Part shown: piece by piece, positions 41,476 to 51,398 of the stretch
How positions within the stretch are numbered: position 1 is the stretch's first letter
How the letters are laid out: each line of letters opens with the position of its first letter
Assembly (NCBI RefSeq): GCF_013377535.1
Contig: NZ_JABCJE010000002.1
Location: forward strand, 496,001 to 560,000
DNA length: 64,000 nt
Origin: Donghicola mangrovi
GTDB taxonomy: Bacteria > Pseudomonadota > Alphaproteobacteria > Rhodobacterales > Rhodobacteraceae
Reading direction: 5' to 3'
Position numbers and translations under genes: made by a program
The notes under the pieces: generated by a model
What the model was told of the DNA's origin: nothing
Seen by the model: the letters and a program-made list of their open reading frames with translations, nothing else
The model's database searches: none

Positions 41476-42300
41476 TTAAGCGAGCCGCTCGGCGTGCCAA
41501 GCAACGTGATCGCCTGCAAACGTGCTGACGAAGTAGTAAGAGTGGTCATAGCCCCGCTGCATGCGGAACTGTCCGGGCTGTCTGCGGCGCGCCATGGCCG
41601 CCGAGAACGATTCAGGCATAAGCAGGTTCAGAAACTGGTCCGAAGCCCCCTGATCGATCAGAATGTCACCCTTCCAACCGTGTTCTTCGATCAAAAGGGT
41701 CGCGTCGTACTTGGCCCAGGCCGTCTCGTCATCCCCGAGATAGGCCGAGAGCTGTTTTCTGCCCCAATCCGAGCGGGTCGGATTGGTGATCGGCGCAAAG
41801 GCCGTAAGTGACTGGTACCGATCGGGATTGCGGATCGCGATGGTCAGCGCACCGTGTCCCCCCATAGAGTGACCAGTAATACCGTGGCGCTCGTTCACAG
41901 GAAACGTCCGTTCGACCAGCCCACGGAGCTCAGTCGTGACGTAATCGTACATCTGAAAGTTAGGTTTCCATGGATCGCAGCTGGCGTTGACGTAGAAACC
42001 CGCCCCTTGTCCCAGATCATACGCCTCGTCGTTGGCAACAGTTTCACCGCGCGGCGAGGTATCCGGGTAGACGATCGCCAGACCGTGGCGGGCCGCATGT
42101 TCTTGCAAGCCCCCCTTGGTCATGGCGTTTTCATGGGTGCAGGTCAGCCCCGACAGATACCAAAGCACCGGGACTGCCCTCTCTTCGGCCTGCGGCGGCA
42201 GATAGACCGCAAAGGTCATATCGCATCCGCAGGCCTCCGAGGGATGTTTGGCGACGATCTGGCGGCCGCCGAAATTCCTGTTTTCCGAAACGACCTCCAT
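41476..42300 (-). CDS. fghA: S-formylglutathione hydrolase
   Basis: The 274-residue esterase-D-type alpha/beta hydrolase splits S-formylglutathione into formate and glutathione. It shows PVLWYLSGLTCTHENAMTK, nucleophile Ser145 in GITGHSMGGHGALT, and the acid and His in DQGASDQFL and GYDHSYYFVSTF. It lies 13 bases below flhA/adhC, so they form one operon and catalyse consecutive steps of formaldehyde oxidation. Confidence 0.96.
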   Translation of the reverse strand: MEVVSENRNFGGRQIVAKHPSEACGCDMTFAVYLPPQAEERAVPVLWYLSGLTCTHENAMTKGGLQEHAARHGLAIVYPDTSPRGETVANDEAYDLGQGAGFYVNASCDPWKPNFQMYDYVTTELRGLVERTFPVNERHGITGHSMGGHGALTIAIRNPDRYQSLTAFAPITNPTRSDWGRKQLSAYLGDDETAWAKYDATLLIEEHGWKGDILIDQGASDQFLNLLMPESFSAAMARRRQPGQFRMQRGYDHSYYFVSTFAGDHVAWHAERLA

Positions 42301-42313
42301 ACCGCCCTCCGCC

Positions 42314-43444
<1,131 letters not shown>

Positions 43445-43489
43445 CCAAATACTCCATCAATTGGTAGCTGTATTCCGCGGTACACACGG

Positions 43490-43568
43490 CTTGGGTCCAA
43501 GTATGCTGATGTGTTTCGTTCTCGCTCAATGCATACGATGGTTGGTGTCAGGTCTGCATAGACAGACC
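43490..43568. promoter_or_regulatory. Two dyad motifs between flhA and the exported-protein gene
   Basis: CTTGG (43490-43494) and CCAAG (43497-43501) form one short palindrome. GGTCTG (43551-43556) and CAGACC (43563-43568) form another with a 6-base centre. Both lie in the divergent promoter region and are candidate sites for the LuxR-type regulator encoded at 50.6 kb (inference). Confidence 0.35.
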
Positions 43569-43610
43569 GGTTCCCCCTGGCACATAGTTCGCGGACAGGG
43601 AGGAAACCGC

Positions 43611-44219
43611 ATGAACAATTTTACCAGATTTTTCATGGGCGTGGCTATGTCCTTTGCGACGAGTCAGGCGCTTGCTGCGGACTTTTCCGACCCCACGTGG
43701 CCCTGCATCCAGCGCAAGGTGGCGGGTCTGTCCATGGGGCTGATGTGGCAGAACCCCACAGAAAATGTTGCCCTTGGCGACGATCTGAAGGGGCCGGTTC
43801 ATGATCTGGCCGCCGCATTAACCCTGCAGCGCGTGGATATGGATGCCGCCAAAGGCATGGTGACCGATTTCACCGCCCGTCACGGGGCGGATCGGGACGT
43901 TCTGCAAGAGGTGTTCGCGCAGGTGTTTCACAGCGTCGAATCCCGCCGGACCCGCATCATGGGCGGGATCGGGCGCGTCTCGACCGGACAGATCGAATTG
44001 GCCCAGCGGATCGACGATGCGCGGTCGGAAATGGACCGTCTGATGGCCCTGCCCGAGCCCGATTACGACCAAGTGGACAAGCTCGAAGAGCAGCTGGACT
44101 GGGACGACCGCATCTACCGAGAGCGTCAGCAGACCGTCAGCTATCTGTGCGAATCCCCTGTGCTGCTGGAAAAGCGCCTGTTCGCGATCGCCCAACTGCT
44201 GCAAGAGGCGGCGGGTTAA
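43611..44219 (+). CDS. Exported protein of unknown function in the methanol island
   Basis: The 202-residue protein has a signal peptide (NNFTRFFMGVAMSFATSQALA) and a mature part starting ADFSDPTWPCIQRKVAGLSM, largely helical, with one cysteine near each end (about residues 32 and 183, the second in VSYLCESPVLLEKRL) that could form a disulfide. GGGAGGAAA precedes ATG 43611. It is divergent from flhA and its stop overlaps that of the SoxH-like gene. I do not recognise the family; the DPTWPC start recurs in proteins of quinoprotein loci. Confidence 0.8.
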   Translation: MNNFTRFFMGVAMSFATSQALAADFSDPTWPCIQRKVAGLSMGLMWQNPTENVALGDDLKGPVHDLAAALTLQRVDMDAAKGMVTDFTARHGADRDVLQEVFAQVFHSVESRRTRIMGGIGRVSTGQIELAQRIDDARSEMDRLMALPEPDYDQVDKLEEQLDWDDRIYRERQQTVSYLCESPVLLEKRLFAIAQLLQEAAG

Positions 44220-45217
44220 TCCCACTCAAGCTGGGTAAAGGTGATGGTCACGTTGCGCGGCGTATAGGTGCCGCACAGCGCCCATTCTTGTGAGACATCC
44301 AGCGCCACGGTTAACGCCGCATCCGCCAGCCGCTGCCCTGCATCCAGCGCCGCGCGGGTCTGGGTTTCCAGGGCCTGCAAATAACGCTCTAGCGGCAGAT
44401 CATCGGGCGGCCAGTCCAACACGCGCCCGTGGCCGGTAACAGCGCGGTCCACATCCAGTGCGCGCAACTTGGTCAGGGCCTCTTGCCAACCCACGACAGA
44501 GCCGTCGAGAGATGGGCAATGCTGGTCGAACAGCAGATCCCCAGCGAAAAGGATCCGCGTTTCACGGTCCACAACCGTCAGATCATTCGCCGTATGGGCC
44601 AGCGGCCAAGGCGCTAATTCCAGCACCCTGCCCCCAAGATCGATCTGCGTGGGCTCTGCCAATTCCCGTGCCACGACTGGGGCCGTCGTTCCGGCAAAAC
44701 CGTCGCCAATCTCTTGCGCCATCCGCAGCAGATAGCTGTCCTCCCGGTCGGAAATGGCGCGGGCCAGCCCCTCTGCCCCCACGATTTCAGCGCCGGATTC
44801 GGCCAGTACGGTGGCCCCCAAAACATGGTCCGGATGCATATGGGTCAGAATCACGTGGCTAATGGGCAAAGGGGTCACTTGCCGGATCGCCCGCCACATC
44901 TGTTCCCCGATGGTCCGCGTGCCCCCCGAATCAACCACAGCGACCGAGTCGCCCCCCACGATGAACCCAAGGTTGGCCACATCCCCCTCATTTTCGGGGT
45001 CCGGCTCCTCGATCGCGCCGATGTGAACCCAGACGCCGGGGGCGATTTCACGAACCTCCAGCGCAGGCCCAAGGGGGCGGCATTCGGGCGTCCCGTCCCC
45101 CGTCCACCCTTGCGCAAGCGTTTGACATTCCGCCAGAGTCGCCGCCTCGAACCCCGGGATCAGGTGGGGCTGGCAGGGCTCGCTGTCCTCGCACATCAGG
45201 GCAACCAGTTCGAACAT
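44216..45217 (-). CDS. Quinoprotein relay system zinc metallohydrolase (SoxH-like)
   Basis: The 333-residue MBL-fold protein has zinc ligands in ILTHMHPDHVLGATV, PWPLAHTANDL, LFAGDLLFDQHCPS and AVTGHGRVLDW. The N-terminal segment FELVALMCEDSEPCQPHLIP ... LAECQTLA carries three cysteines not found in ordinary MBL hydrolases and fits the second type of quinoprotein relay hydrolase. AGGAGG precedes ATG 45217. It is divergent from the SoxYZ-like carrier, its likely partner: SoxH-related enzymes are thought to act on thiol-bound intermediates of SoxY. Confidence 0.85.
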   Translation of the reverse strand: MFELVALMCEDSEPCQPHLIPGFEAATLAECQTLAQGWTGDGTPECRPLGPALEVREIAPGVWVHIGAIEEPDPENEGDVANLGFIVGGDSVAVVDSGGTRTIGEQMWRAIRQVTPLPISHVILTHMHPDHVLGATVLAESGAEIVGAEGLARAISDREDSYLLRMAQEIGDGFAGTTAPVVARELAEPTQIDLGGRVLELAPWPLAHTANDLTVVDRETRILFAGDLLFDQHCPSLDGSVVGWQEALTKLRALDVDRAVTGHGRVLDWPPDDLPLERYLQALETQTRAALDAGQRLADAALTVALDVSQEWALCGTYTPRNVTITFTQLEWD

Positions 45218-45336
45218 GGGACCTCCTGTTTGCCAAACAGCGTCCGCCTGCCCCCGCGCCCGCGCCACATATACTTTGGGCGGTATGAGCGAACATCGCG
45301 CCCTCTGGCATACTTCGCCCCCAAGGAGGACCGCCC

Positions 45337-46125
45337 ATGTTCACACGTTGTCTGATCACCGCTGCCGTGATTGCCCTTGGTTTGCCCGCTTTTGCTCAGG
45401 ATAACCCGATGCGCGACGGACCAACCTGGGGGGAATTGCAGGCCGATGTGATTGGCGATGTGACCCCGATTGCGGCCACGGGCCTGTTTGTTGCCGAAAC
45501 GCCTGCGCGGGCACAGGACGCCGCCACAGTCCCGATCCGCATTATCCAGAGCGATCCGGCCATGGCCGTGACCAAGGCCATTGTGGTGGTCGATGAAAAC
45601 CCCGCGCCTGTGGCAGGCACCTTCAGCTTTGGCCCCCAAATGCTTCCCTTGGATTTCGAGCTGCGCGTGCGGGTGAACCAGTATTCCAACGTCCGCGTTC
45701 TGGCCGAAACGCCGAACGGGCTGGCAATGGACGGCGGTTACGTCAAAGCGTCTGGCGGATGCTCGGCCCCCGCGACCAAGGACCCCGAGATGGCCAAGGT
45801 GGATATGGGCCAGATGAAACTGCGGACCTTTGCCTCGTTGACCCACAACCGGCAGGAAGCGCAGATCATGATCCGCCATCCGAACTATTCGGGCCTGCAG
45901 CGGGACCAGCTGACCCAACTGTTCATCCCCGCGCATTTTCTGGACAAGATCGAAGTGGCTCAGGGCGACGAGGTTCTGTTCACCATGGAGGGCGGCATTT
46001 CCATCAGCGAAAATCCGGCCTTCCGGTTCGTTTACTCGGATAATGGCGCGCCTGCCCTGACGGTGACCGCGACGGACACCGAAGGGAACATCTGGCGCAA
46101 TGTGCTGCCCAAGACGGGCAGCTGA
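45337..46125 (+). CDS. Quinoprotein dehydrogenase-associated SoxYZ-like carrier
   Basis: The 262-residue exported fusion has a signal peptide (FTRCLITAAVIALGLPAFA) and a SoxY-like domain ending in the sulfur-carrying motif YVKASGGCSAPA (about Cys145), where SoxY has its swinging-arm cysteine. After a linker comes a SoxZ-like domain (EAQIMIRHPNYSGLQRDQLT, IPAHFLDKIEVAQGDEVLF). In sulfur oxidisers SoxYZ carries thiosulfate sulfur; this fused form occurs beside PQQ dehydrogenases without other Sox genes. AAGGAGG precedes the ATG. The cargo is unknown. Confidence 0.9.
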   Translation: MFTRCLITAAVIALGLPAFAQDNPMRDGPTWGELQADVIGDVTPIAATGLFVAETPARAQDAATVPIRIIQSDPAMAVTKAIVVVDENPAPVAGTFSFGPQMLPLDFELRVRVNQYSNVRVLAETPNGLAMDGGYVKASGGCSAPATKDPEMAKVDMGQMKLRTFASLTHNRQEAQIMIRHPNYSGLQRDQLTQLFIPAHFLDKIEVAQGDEVLFTMEGGISISENPAFRFVYSDNGAPALTVTATDTEGNIWRNVLPKTGS

Positions 46126-46473
46126 TCAAAAGCAGATAACTTCGGCCTCGGCCTGCGCGCGGCGCAGGTCGGCAACCAGAGTTTTGGCCGACGCCGCGCT
46201 CTGGAAAATCGCCATGCGTTCGCCGCCGGTGCGGCGCATGGACAGCACCGTCTCGGCCTGAACGTATTTCTCATAGGGCAGGATCGAGGCGATCTCGTCG
46301 ATCGAACAAGAGCACTTTTCCAGCACTAGACGGCTCTGGCCATTGGTGGCCATGCAAGCGAACACATAGTCCGCCCGCGCCGACGTCGGGTAATCGTTCA
46401 ACCGCTCGGCTACAGTTTGCGCCTGAACGGGCATGGCGGCCATCACCGCCAACCCCAGCATCAGGCGCTTCAT
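46126..46473 (-). CDS. Exported small cysteine-rich protein
   Basis: The 115-residue protein has a signal peptide (KRLMLGLAVMAAMPVQAQ) and four cysteines in the mature part (VFACMATNG, EKCSCSIDEI and EVICF), probably two disulfides. The fold looks helical. Its start overlaps the upstream gene by four bases and its stop directly abuts the carrier gene. I do not recognise the function. It recurs in methanol islands in my memory, which is not proof. Confidence 0.72.
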   Translation of the reverse strand: MKRLMLGLAVMAAMPVQAQTVAERLNDYPTSARADYVFACMATNGQSRLVLEKCSCSIDEIASILPYEKYVQAETVLSMRRTGGERMAIFQSAASAKTLVADLRRAQAEAEVICF

Positions 46474-47135
46474 CGCGCGGCCTCGACCGCGGTGAATCGG
46501 GTTTCCGAATGGTAGCCGGCGGGGCTGCCCTCGGGCGTGGCGGCGGTCAGGGACAGGTAGTAGCCGGGCACTGCATCGGACATGGCGACGATCAGTTCCA
46601 GATCCTCGAACCCGTTCATGCGGCCACGGTTCGGGTCGTTGGCAAAGGGATGCAGCACCACAGTTTTCACTGCGATCTCAGTGCCATCCAGTTGCGCTTG
46701 GCCTTCGGTCAGGTCGGCGGCGCTGACAAGGGATTCCTTGAGCCGGTTGCGGATATAAAACGGGCTGCCCCCCGCCGTTTCGGCCATGTCCCGCGCGACG
46801 GTCTCGGCAAAGTACATGATCATCGGGTTGCCGACACTGGCCGGAAAGGACCCCAGACTGCGGTGCTTTTCTTCCTGCCGGAATTCGAGGTTCGCCATCA
46901 GCGCATCCCCTTGCTCCAGTGTCAGAACCACGGTGCCGGTGTCGCGAGTCGCAGTCTCGGGCTTGGCCGCATTGGTGACGGTGCGCGTGTAAACCAGATG
47001 CGATCCGGTAGTCACCCCTTCCAAAGTGCCGCTCCGGAACAGTGTCTCGTAGAGTGCATTTCCGTCGATCATGGCCGCCTGAACCGGCGCCGCCAAGGCG
47101 CAGAGCAAAGCCAAAGAAACCAGTTTTTTCCGCAT
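46470..47135 (-). CDS. Exported protein of unknown function next to the SoxYZ-like carrier
   Basis: The 221-residue protein has a signal peptide (RKKLVSLALLCALAAPVQA) and a beta-rich mature part: ALYETLFRSGTLEGVTTGSH, LVYTRTVTNAAKPETATRD, NPMIMYFAETVARDMAETAG, FEDLELIVAMSDAVPGYYLS. There is no cysteine in the mature protein. AGGGGAGGA precedes ATG 47135. It forms a two-gene unit with the cysteine-rich protein. The fold could resemble lipocalin-like periplasmic carriers; that is a guess. Confidence 0.72.
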   Translation of the reverse strand: MRKKLVSLALLCALAAPVQAAMIDGNALYETLFRSGTLEGVTTGSHLVYTRTVTNAAKPETATRDTGTVVLTLEQGDALMANLEFRQEEKHRSLGSFPASVGNPMIMYFAETVARDMAETAGGSPFYIRNRLKESLVSAADLTEGQAQLDGTEIAVKTVVLHPFANDPNRGRMNGFEDLELIVAMSDAVPGYYLSLTAATPEGSPAGYHSETRFTAVEAAR

Positions 47136-47182
47136 GATAATCGTCCTCCCCTCAGGTTAGCCTATCCGGCGCATGAGGCCTG

Positions 47183-49441
47183 TCATTGCCGACTTTGGTC
47201 TGTGCCGATGGTGTCCAGGGGAACCATTTCCTCGCGCGTGAGCCATTCGATCAGGGGGCGCAGTTTGCGTAGGCGCACGGGCTTGGTCAGCACCGGAAAG
47301 CCGTTCTCGCCGCCCATGCGCAGCAGGTGGTCGCCGCGGTCGGCGGTGATCATGATCGCGGGCACCCGCATCCCTGTCAGCTGCCGGATCGACCCGATGG
47401 CGTTAAAGCCGGTATCGGCCCCCTCGAGCTGATAATCGGCCAGAATGATGTCGGGGGGCATCCCCATATCCTGCACAAAGCCGATCGCCTCGGCGGTGGA
47501 ACTGGCTCCAAGAACCGAAGCGCCCCATTGCTCCAGCTTTTTGACCATGGCGAACAGGACCGAGGGGTCATCCTCGACCACCAGCACGATCAGGTCCAGC
47601 GACTGGGTTTCGTCGATCCCTGCGGGAACGCGCTCTTCGGGTTTGGGGAGTTGGCCGATCACCATCTCCATCCGGATCGAGAAGACGGACCCCACCCCCG
47701 GCTTGGATTTTACCGAAACCGAATGCCCCATGTGGCGGCAGGTGCGCTCGACAATCGATAGGCCAAGACCCACGCCGGAGCCAATCGGCACGTTGCCTGC
47801 ACGGGTGAATTCCTCGAAAATCCGCGACTGGTCGGCAAGGGTGATGCCGATGCCGGTATCCCAAACCTCGAGCACGACATCATCGCCGCGCCGCCGGCAC
47901 CCGACCAAGACCCGCCCGCCCGACGGGGTGTACTGGATCGCGTTCACCACCAGATTCTGGATCGACCGCAGCAGATACACAGGGTCCGAGCGCACGAAAA
48001 CCATGGTCGGCACCACGTCCAGCTGCACGCCCTTTTGTTCGGCCACACGTTTCTGATCCTCGTAGACCCCTTGGATCAGCGTCCCCAGACACACGTCCGA
48101 AGGCTGCAACGCACTGGCATCAGCGCTATCCAGTCGCGAAATATCGAGCAGCGCATGAAGCAGTTGTTCGGTCGAAGTAAAAGACGCCTGCAACCGTTCC
48201 ACCATCGGGCCGACGGGGGCATCCTGCGTCGCGTCCTTGATCGTCGAGATCAGCAGTTTTGCCGCGTTGATCGGCTGCAACAGGTCGTGGCTGGCGGCTG
48301 CCAAGAAGCGGGTTTTGGAGGACACGGCAGCCTCGGCGGCCTCCTTGGCCTCTCGCAGTTTTTCCTCGACCCGTGCCTTTTCTTCGTACTGTTGACGCAG
48401 GCGCGCATTGGCTTCGGTCAGTTCGGCAGTCCGCTCGGCCACACGGTTTTCCAGCATCTCGGCGGTGCGGATTTCGGCGGACACGTCCCCCAGATCAACC
48501 ACAAAGCCCCCGTCCGGCAGAACGTGCGAGTGCATGTCCAGCACCCGCCCGTTCGCATGGCGAAGGCGCGTGCGGAACCGACCCTGCTTGTGCAAACGCT
48601 CCATCCAGAAGCCCACGTCAAAGCCGTCTTCATCCTCGAACACCGCGTGGGCTTTGACGTGCTGGAACAGGTGATCCAGTTCCGCGCCGGTTTGCAGCAG
48701 CGTGTAGGGCAGCCCCAACAGCTGGCGAAAGCGCTGGTTGTACATCTTGACCCGACCGTGGCCGTCGAACGTACACACCCCAGAGGTCATGTTCTGGAAC
48801 ACCGCCTGCAGGTAGTTGGCCTGCCGGTCGATCAGGTTCTCTTTCTCGCTGCGGTTTTGCAGAACGATCCGGCTGATGTCGGTCAGCAGGATCACCATGT
48901 TGTCTTCGCTGGTGCGCTGGAGGTTCACCTGAAAGAACCGGTCGCCCGTCAGTTCCGCCACCACGGCATTCACCGCTGTCCCCACCACGGACCGGCGCGC
49001 CTGCGCCAAGGCCCCGAACAGCCGCCCGTCGGTGCCCACCAGATCGTCACTGCTGAGCATCGCCTCGATGTATTCGTCAATCGTGAGGCCCGGCATGATG
49101 CGCGGGGAAATGTCCGGCAGCAGGGTCTGGAACAGTTCGTTGCTGACCTCAAGAAGGCCGCGGTTGAACAGGGCAAAGCCCCCCTCCATCGCCGCCAAAG
49201 CACTGGTCAGGTTCTTGCGCGACCGCTCCCGCTCGATCCGGACGGTGGCAAGTTCGCTTGTCGTCCGCTCCAGATCGCGGGACTGCGCCCACATCTGCGC
49301 CTGTAGGGAAATCGCCGACTGGAACGTGGCATAGGCCGAGTTTCCCAGTTCGTGCTGGCGGTTCATCCGGCGGATCAGCGCGTCGATGATCTTGCCCTGT
49401 TTCCGGATTTGCTCTTCGGGCGTGTCGGCGGGATCGATCAA
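47183..49441 (-). CDS. Hybrid sensor histidine kinase (PAS, HisKA, ATPase, receiver)
   Basis: The 752-residue soluble kinase has an N-terminal coiled coil (residues 1-80), two PAS-like domains (ALAAMEGGFALFNRGLLEVS; QAVFQNMTSGVCTFDGHG), and a coiled coil before the H-box FLAAASHDLLQPINAAKLL. The ATPase boxes are NLVVNAIQYT, VWDTGIGI and GSGVGLGLSIVER; the receiver is VLVVEDDPSVL with Asp in DIILADYQLEG. It starts with TTG 49441 overlapping the FIST gene stop as TTGA. FIST protein, kinase and LuxR regulator form one operon. It resembles NahK/ErcS-type kinases that control PQQ-alcohol dehydrogenases, and FlhS of Paracoccus. Confidence 0.9.
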   Translation of the reverse strand: MIDPADTPEEQIRKQGKIIDALIRRMNRQHELGNSAYATFQSAISLQAQMWAQSRDLERTTSELATVRIERERSRKNLTSALAAMEGGFALFNRGLLEVSNELFQTLLPDISPRIMPGLTIDEYIEAMLSSDDLVGTDGRLFGALAQARRSVVGTAVNAVVAELTGDRFFQVNLQRTSEDNMVILLTDISRIVLQNRSEKENLIDRQANYLQAVFQNMTSGVCTFDGHGRVKMYNQRFRQLLGLPYTLLQTGAELDHLFQHVKAHAVFEDEDGFDVGFWMERLHKQGRFRTRLRHANGRVLDMHSHVLPDGGFVVDLGDVSAEIRTAEMLENRVAERTAELTEANARLRQQYEEKARVEEKLREAKEAAEAAVSSKTRFLAAASHDLLQPINAAKLLISTIKDATQDAPVGPMVERLQASFTSTEQLLHALLDISRLDSADASALQPSDVCLGTLIQGVYEDQKRVAEQKGVQLDVVPTMVFVRSDPVYLLRSIQNLVVNAIQYTPSGGRVLVGCRRRGDDVVLEVWDTGIGITLADQSRIFEEFTRAGNVPIGSGVGLGLSIVERTCRHMGHSVSVKSKPGVGSVFSIRMEMVIGQLPKPEERVPAGIDETQSLDLIVLVVEDDPSVLFAMVKKLEQWGASVLGASSTAEAIGFVQDMGMPPDIILADYQLEGADTGFNAIGSIRQLTGMRVPAIMITADRGDHLLRMGGENGFPVLTKPVRLRKLRPLIEWLTREEMVPLDTIGTDQSRQ

Positions 49442-50595
49442 TGCAGATCCTCCGGCGTGTGGTCAAAAAAGGCAATTCCAACAAAGGTTTGGTTCACGTG
49501 GACACCGCAATGCTGCTCACCATAGGTGTTGAAGCCCAAGACGTTGTGGCGGCGGAACACTTCGGACACCTCATCGCACATGCCCTTTTGTTCGAACTCC
49601 AGTTTCCGGAGCACGCAATCGAAGGCGAGGATAAAGTCGGGGCGCTGACCGCCCTGCCCGCGCACGCCAAGTCCGGCCTCCAGCGCCTCGATGATTTCGG
49701 TGCCGGTCCCGAGGGTCAGGACCAAGCCATCGTCTATCGCCCCCATGAACGACAGGCCCTGATCGGCCTCGACCGAGTGGATCGCGCGGACGTGGTAGTT
49801 GTTGTTCTGGCGCACCAGCACGGGGTTTTCGGCAAAGACTTCCGGTGACAGATCAGCAACGGACACACCGATTTTACGGGCGTATTCGGTGGCCGCAGGC
49901 GCTCCGTTCAACTCCAGAACAAGGCGCTCTTCGGGGATCGCGTCGGTGACCACCAGCAACGTTTCGCTAGGCCGGAAGTGGTCAAACCCAAGGCCCATGA
50001 AGTCCAGCGCCGTCTCGACCAACAAAACCAATGCCGCGCCGGAATGGAACTTCCCGCCGTGCAAAACAAAGGTCGCTTTGAACTGCAGCCCGTCCCCCGC
50101 CGACCCCCCATAAATCGGGATATCCCCCAAGCACACCTGCAGGGTCGAGGCCAAAAGGTCCTCTTGTTTCGACACGCCATCGCACAGCACCAAGCCGAAA
50201 CGGCGCCAACCGGCGGTCCGCTGGAACTGGGATTTCAGGCGGGTGATATCCTCGGAAATCCGTTGCATGGGCAGCGGATCAAGAGTCGGAATAAACAGGC
50301 TGGCGCAGCGGAAATACCGGCGCGGAAACGCCACCAGCATCAGCGCGCCGGTCTCGTACCCATTGGGCGTGATCTGCCCCGCCGTGGTGCATCCGAACAC
50401 TGGCACCCCGCCCATTTGGCGGTCCAACTCGTGGGCCAGAACTTCCAGATCCATTCCGGTCGGAACAAAGGCCATCACGAAACAGGTCGTGCGGCGCTCG
50501 ATCTGGGAAACCGCCTCTGTCACGGCCTCGGTCGCGGTGGCGGCGCGGGACACGGCTACCTTGATGTAGCCCGGTGATTTGCCGCCATCCAACAT
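49438..50595 (-). CDS. FIST-domain sensor protein
   Basis: The 385-residue cytoplasmic protein has a FIST N-domain (CFVMAFVPTGMDLEVLAHEL, VPVFGCTTAGQITPNGYE, DIPIYGGSAGDGLQFKATFV) and a FIST_C domain (RAIHSVEADQGLSFMGAIDD, DFILAFDCVLRKLEFEQ, HNVLGFNTYGEQHCGVHVNQ). FIST proteins bind small ligands; NosP of Pseudomonas, also beside a hybrid kinase, binds haem and senses nitric oxide. The start is ATG 50595, two bases after the regulator's stop. A small-molecule input for methanol gene control is inferred. Confidence 0.92.
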   Translation of the reverse strand: MLDGGKSPGYIKVAVSRAATATEAVTEAVSQIERRTTCFVMAFVPTGMDLEVLAHELDRQMGGVPVFGCTTAGQITPNGYETGALMLVAFPRRYFRCASLFIPTLDPLPMQRISEDITRLKSQFQRTAGWRRFGLVLCDGVSKQEDLLASTLQVCLGDIPIYGGSAGDGLQFKATFVLHGGKFHSGAALVLLVETALDFMGLGFDHFRPSETLLVVTDAIPEERLVLELNGAPAATEYARKIGVSVADLSPEVFAENPVLVRQNNNYHVRAIHSVEADQGLSFMGAIDDGLVLTLGTGTEIIEALEAGLGVRGQGGQRPDFILAFDCVLRKLEFEQKGMCDEVSEVFRRHNVLGFNTYGEQHCGVHVNQTFVGIAFFDHTPEDLH

Positions 50596-50597
50596 GG

Positions 50598-51305
50598 TTA
50601 ATGGGTCAAGAAGGCCAAAGCGTCGGGATCGGCGGCCTCGGTCGACAGCGATCCTTCCATCATCATTGCGGCCTGCGTGCGGTTCTGCACCCCGAGGCGG
50701 CGCAAGAGCGCGGTGATGTGCGCCTTGACCGTGGCTTCGGCCAGACAGAGTTCATAGGCGATCTGCTTGTTCGCCTTGCCCGAACAGATCAGGCGCATGA
50801 TTTTCTGCTGCTGCGGGGTCAAATCGTCCAGCTTGGTGCCGGTGGCTTGCTCACGATGCTCGATATCATCAGATTTTCTATAGGCCGCGGGCACATAGCG
50901 TTCACCGGCAGCAATCGCCCCGACCACCTGACGCAGTACATCGGAACAGGCATCCTTGGGCAGAAAGCCCGCAGCCCCTTTGTCCATCAGGGCATGCACA
51001 ACCTCGGTCGAAGTTAGCGAAGAGATCACCAGAATGGGCAGGTCCGGCATGCGCTCGCGCAGGGATTGGAAGCCCGAAATCCCCCGCACGTCAGGCAATT
51101 TCAGATCGAACATCACCAGATCAGGTTCGAACCCATCATCCAGAGACTTGAGCGCCGCACGCAGGGACCGCGCCGCAGCAACCTCGCAATCGGGATATTC
51201 GTTGCGCAGGGTCGCCTCAAGGGCGTCGCTGTACAATGGATGGTCGTCAACAATTAGGACAGAACCTACCTGTCCAGACGACAAAGTCGCTGGTTCCTGA
51301 ATCAT
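50598..51305 (-). CDS. LuxR-family response regulator
   Basis: The 235-residue regulator has a receiver (VLIVDDHPLYSDALEATL; phosphoacceptor Asp in DLVMFDLKLPDVRG) and a LuxR helix-turn-helix (DDLTPQQQKIMRLICSGKANKQIAYELCLAEATVKAHITALLRRL in two pieces of the usual motif). ATG 51305 has GGAGG. It is first in the regulator-FIST-kinase operon between gfa and the exported proteins. The likely targets are xoxF, flhA and gfa, by analogy with FlhR of Paracoccus and ExaE/AgmR of Pseudomonas. Confidence 0.92.
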   Translation of the reverse strand: MIQEPATLSSGQVGSVLIVDDHPLYSDALEATLRNEYPDCEVAAARSLRAALKSLDDGFEPDLVMFDLKLPDVRGISGFQSLRERMPDLPILVISSLTSTEVVHALMDKGAAGFLPKDACSDVLRQVVGAIAAGERYVPAAYRKSDDIEHREQATGTKLDDLTPQQQKIMRLICSGKANKQIAYELCLAEATVKAHITALLRRLGVQNRTQAAMMMEGSLSTEAADPDALAFLTH

Positions 51306-51398
51306 GACAATTTCCTCCCTGTGCGGAAGGTTACCCGATGATTTCCGGATTTCACCAAAAAAACGCACCACATGCATGAAATCGTCACAATGCGGGTT

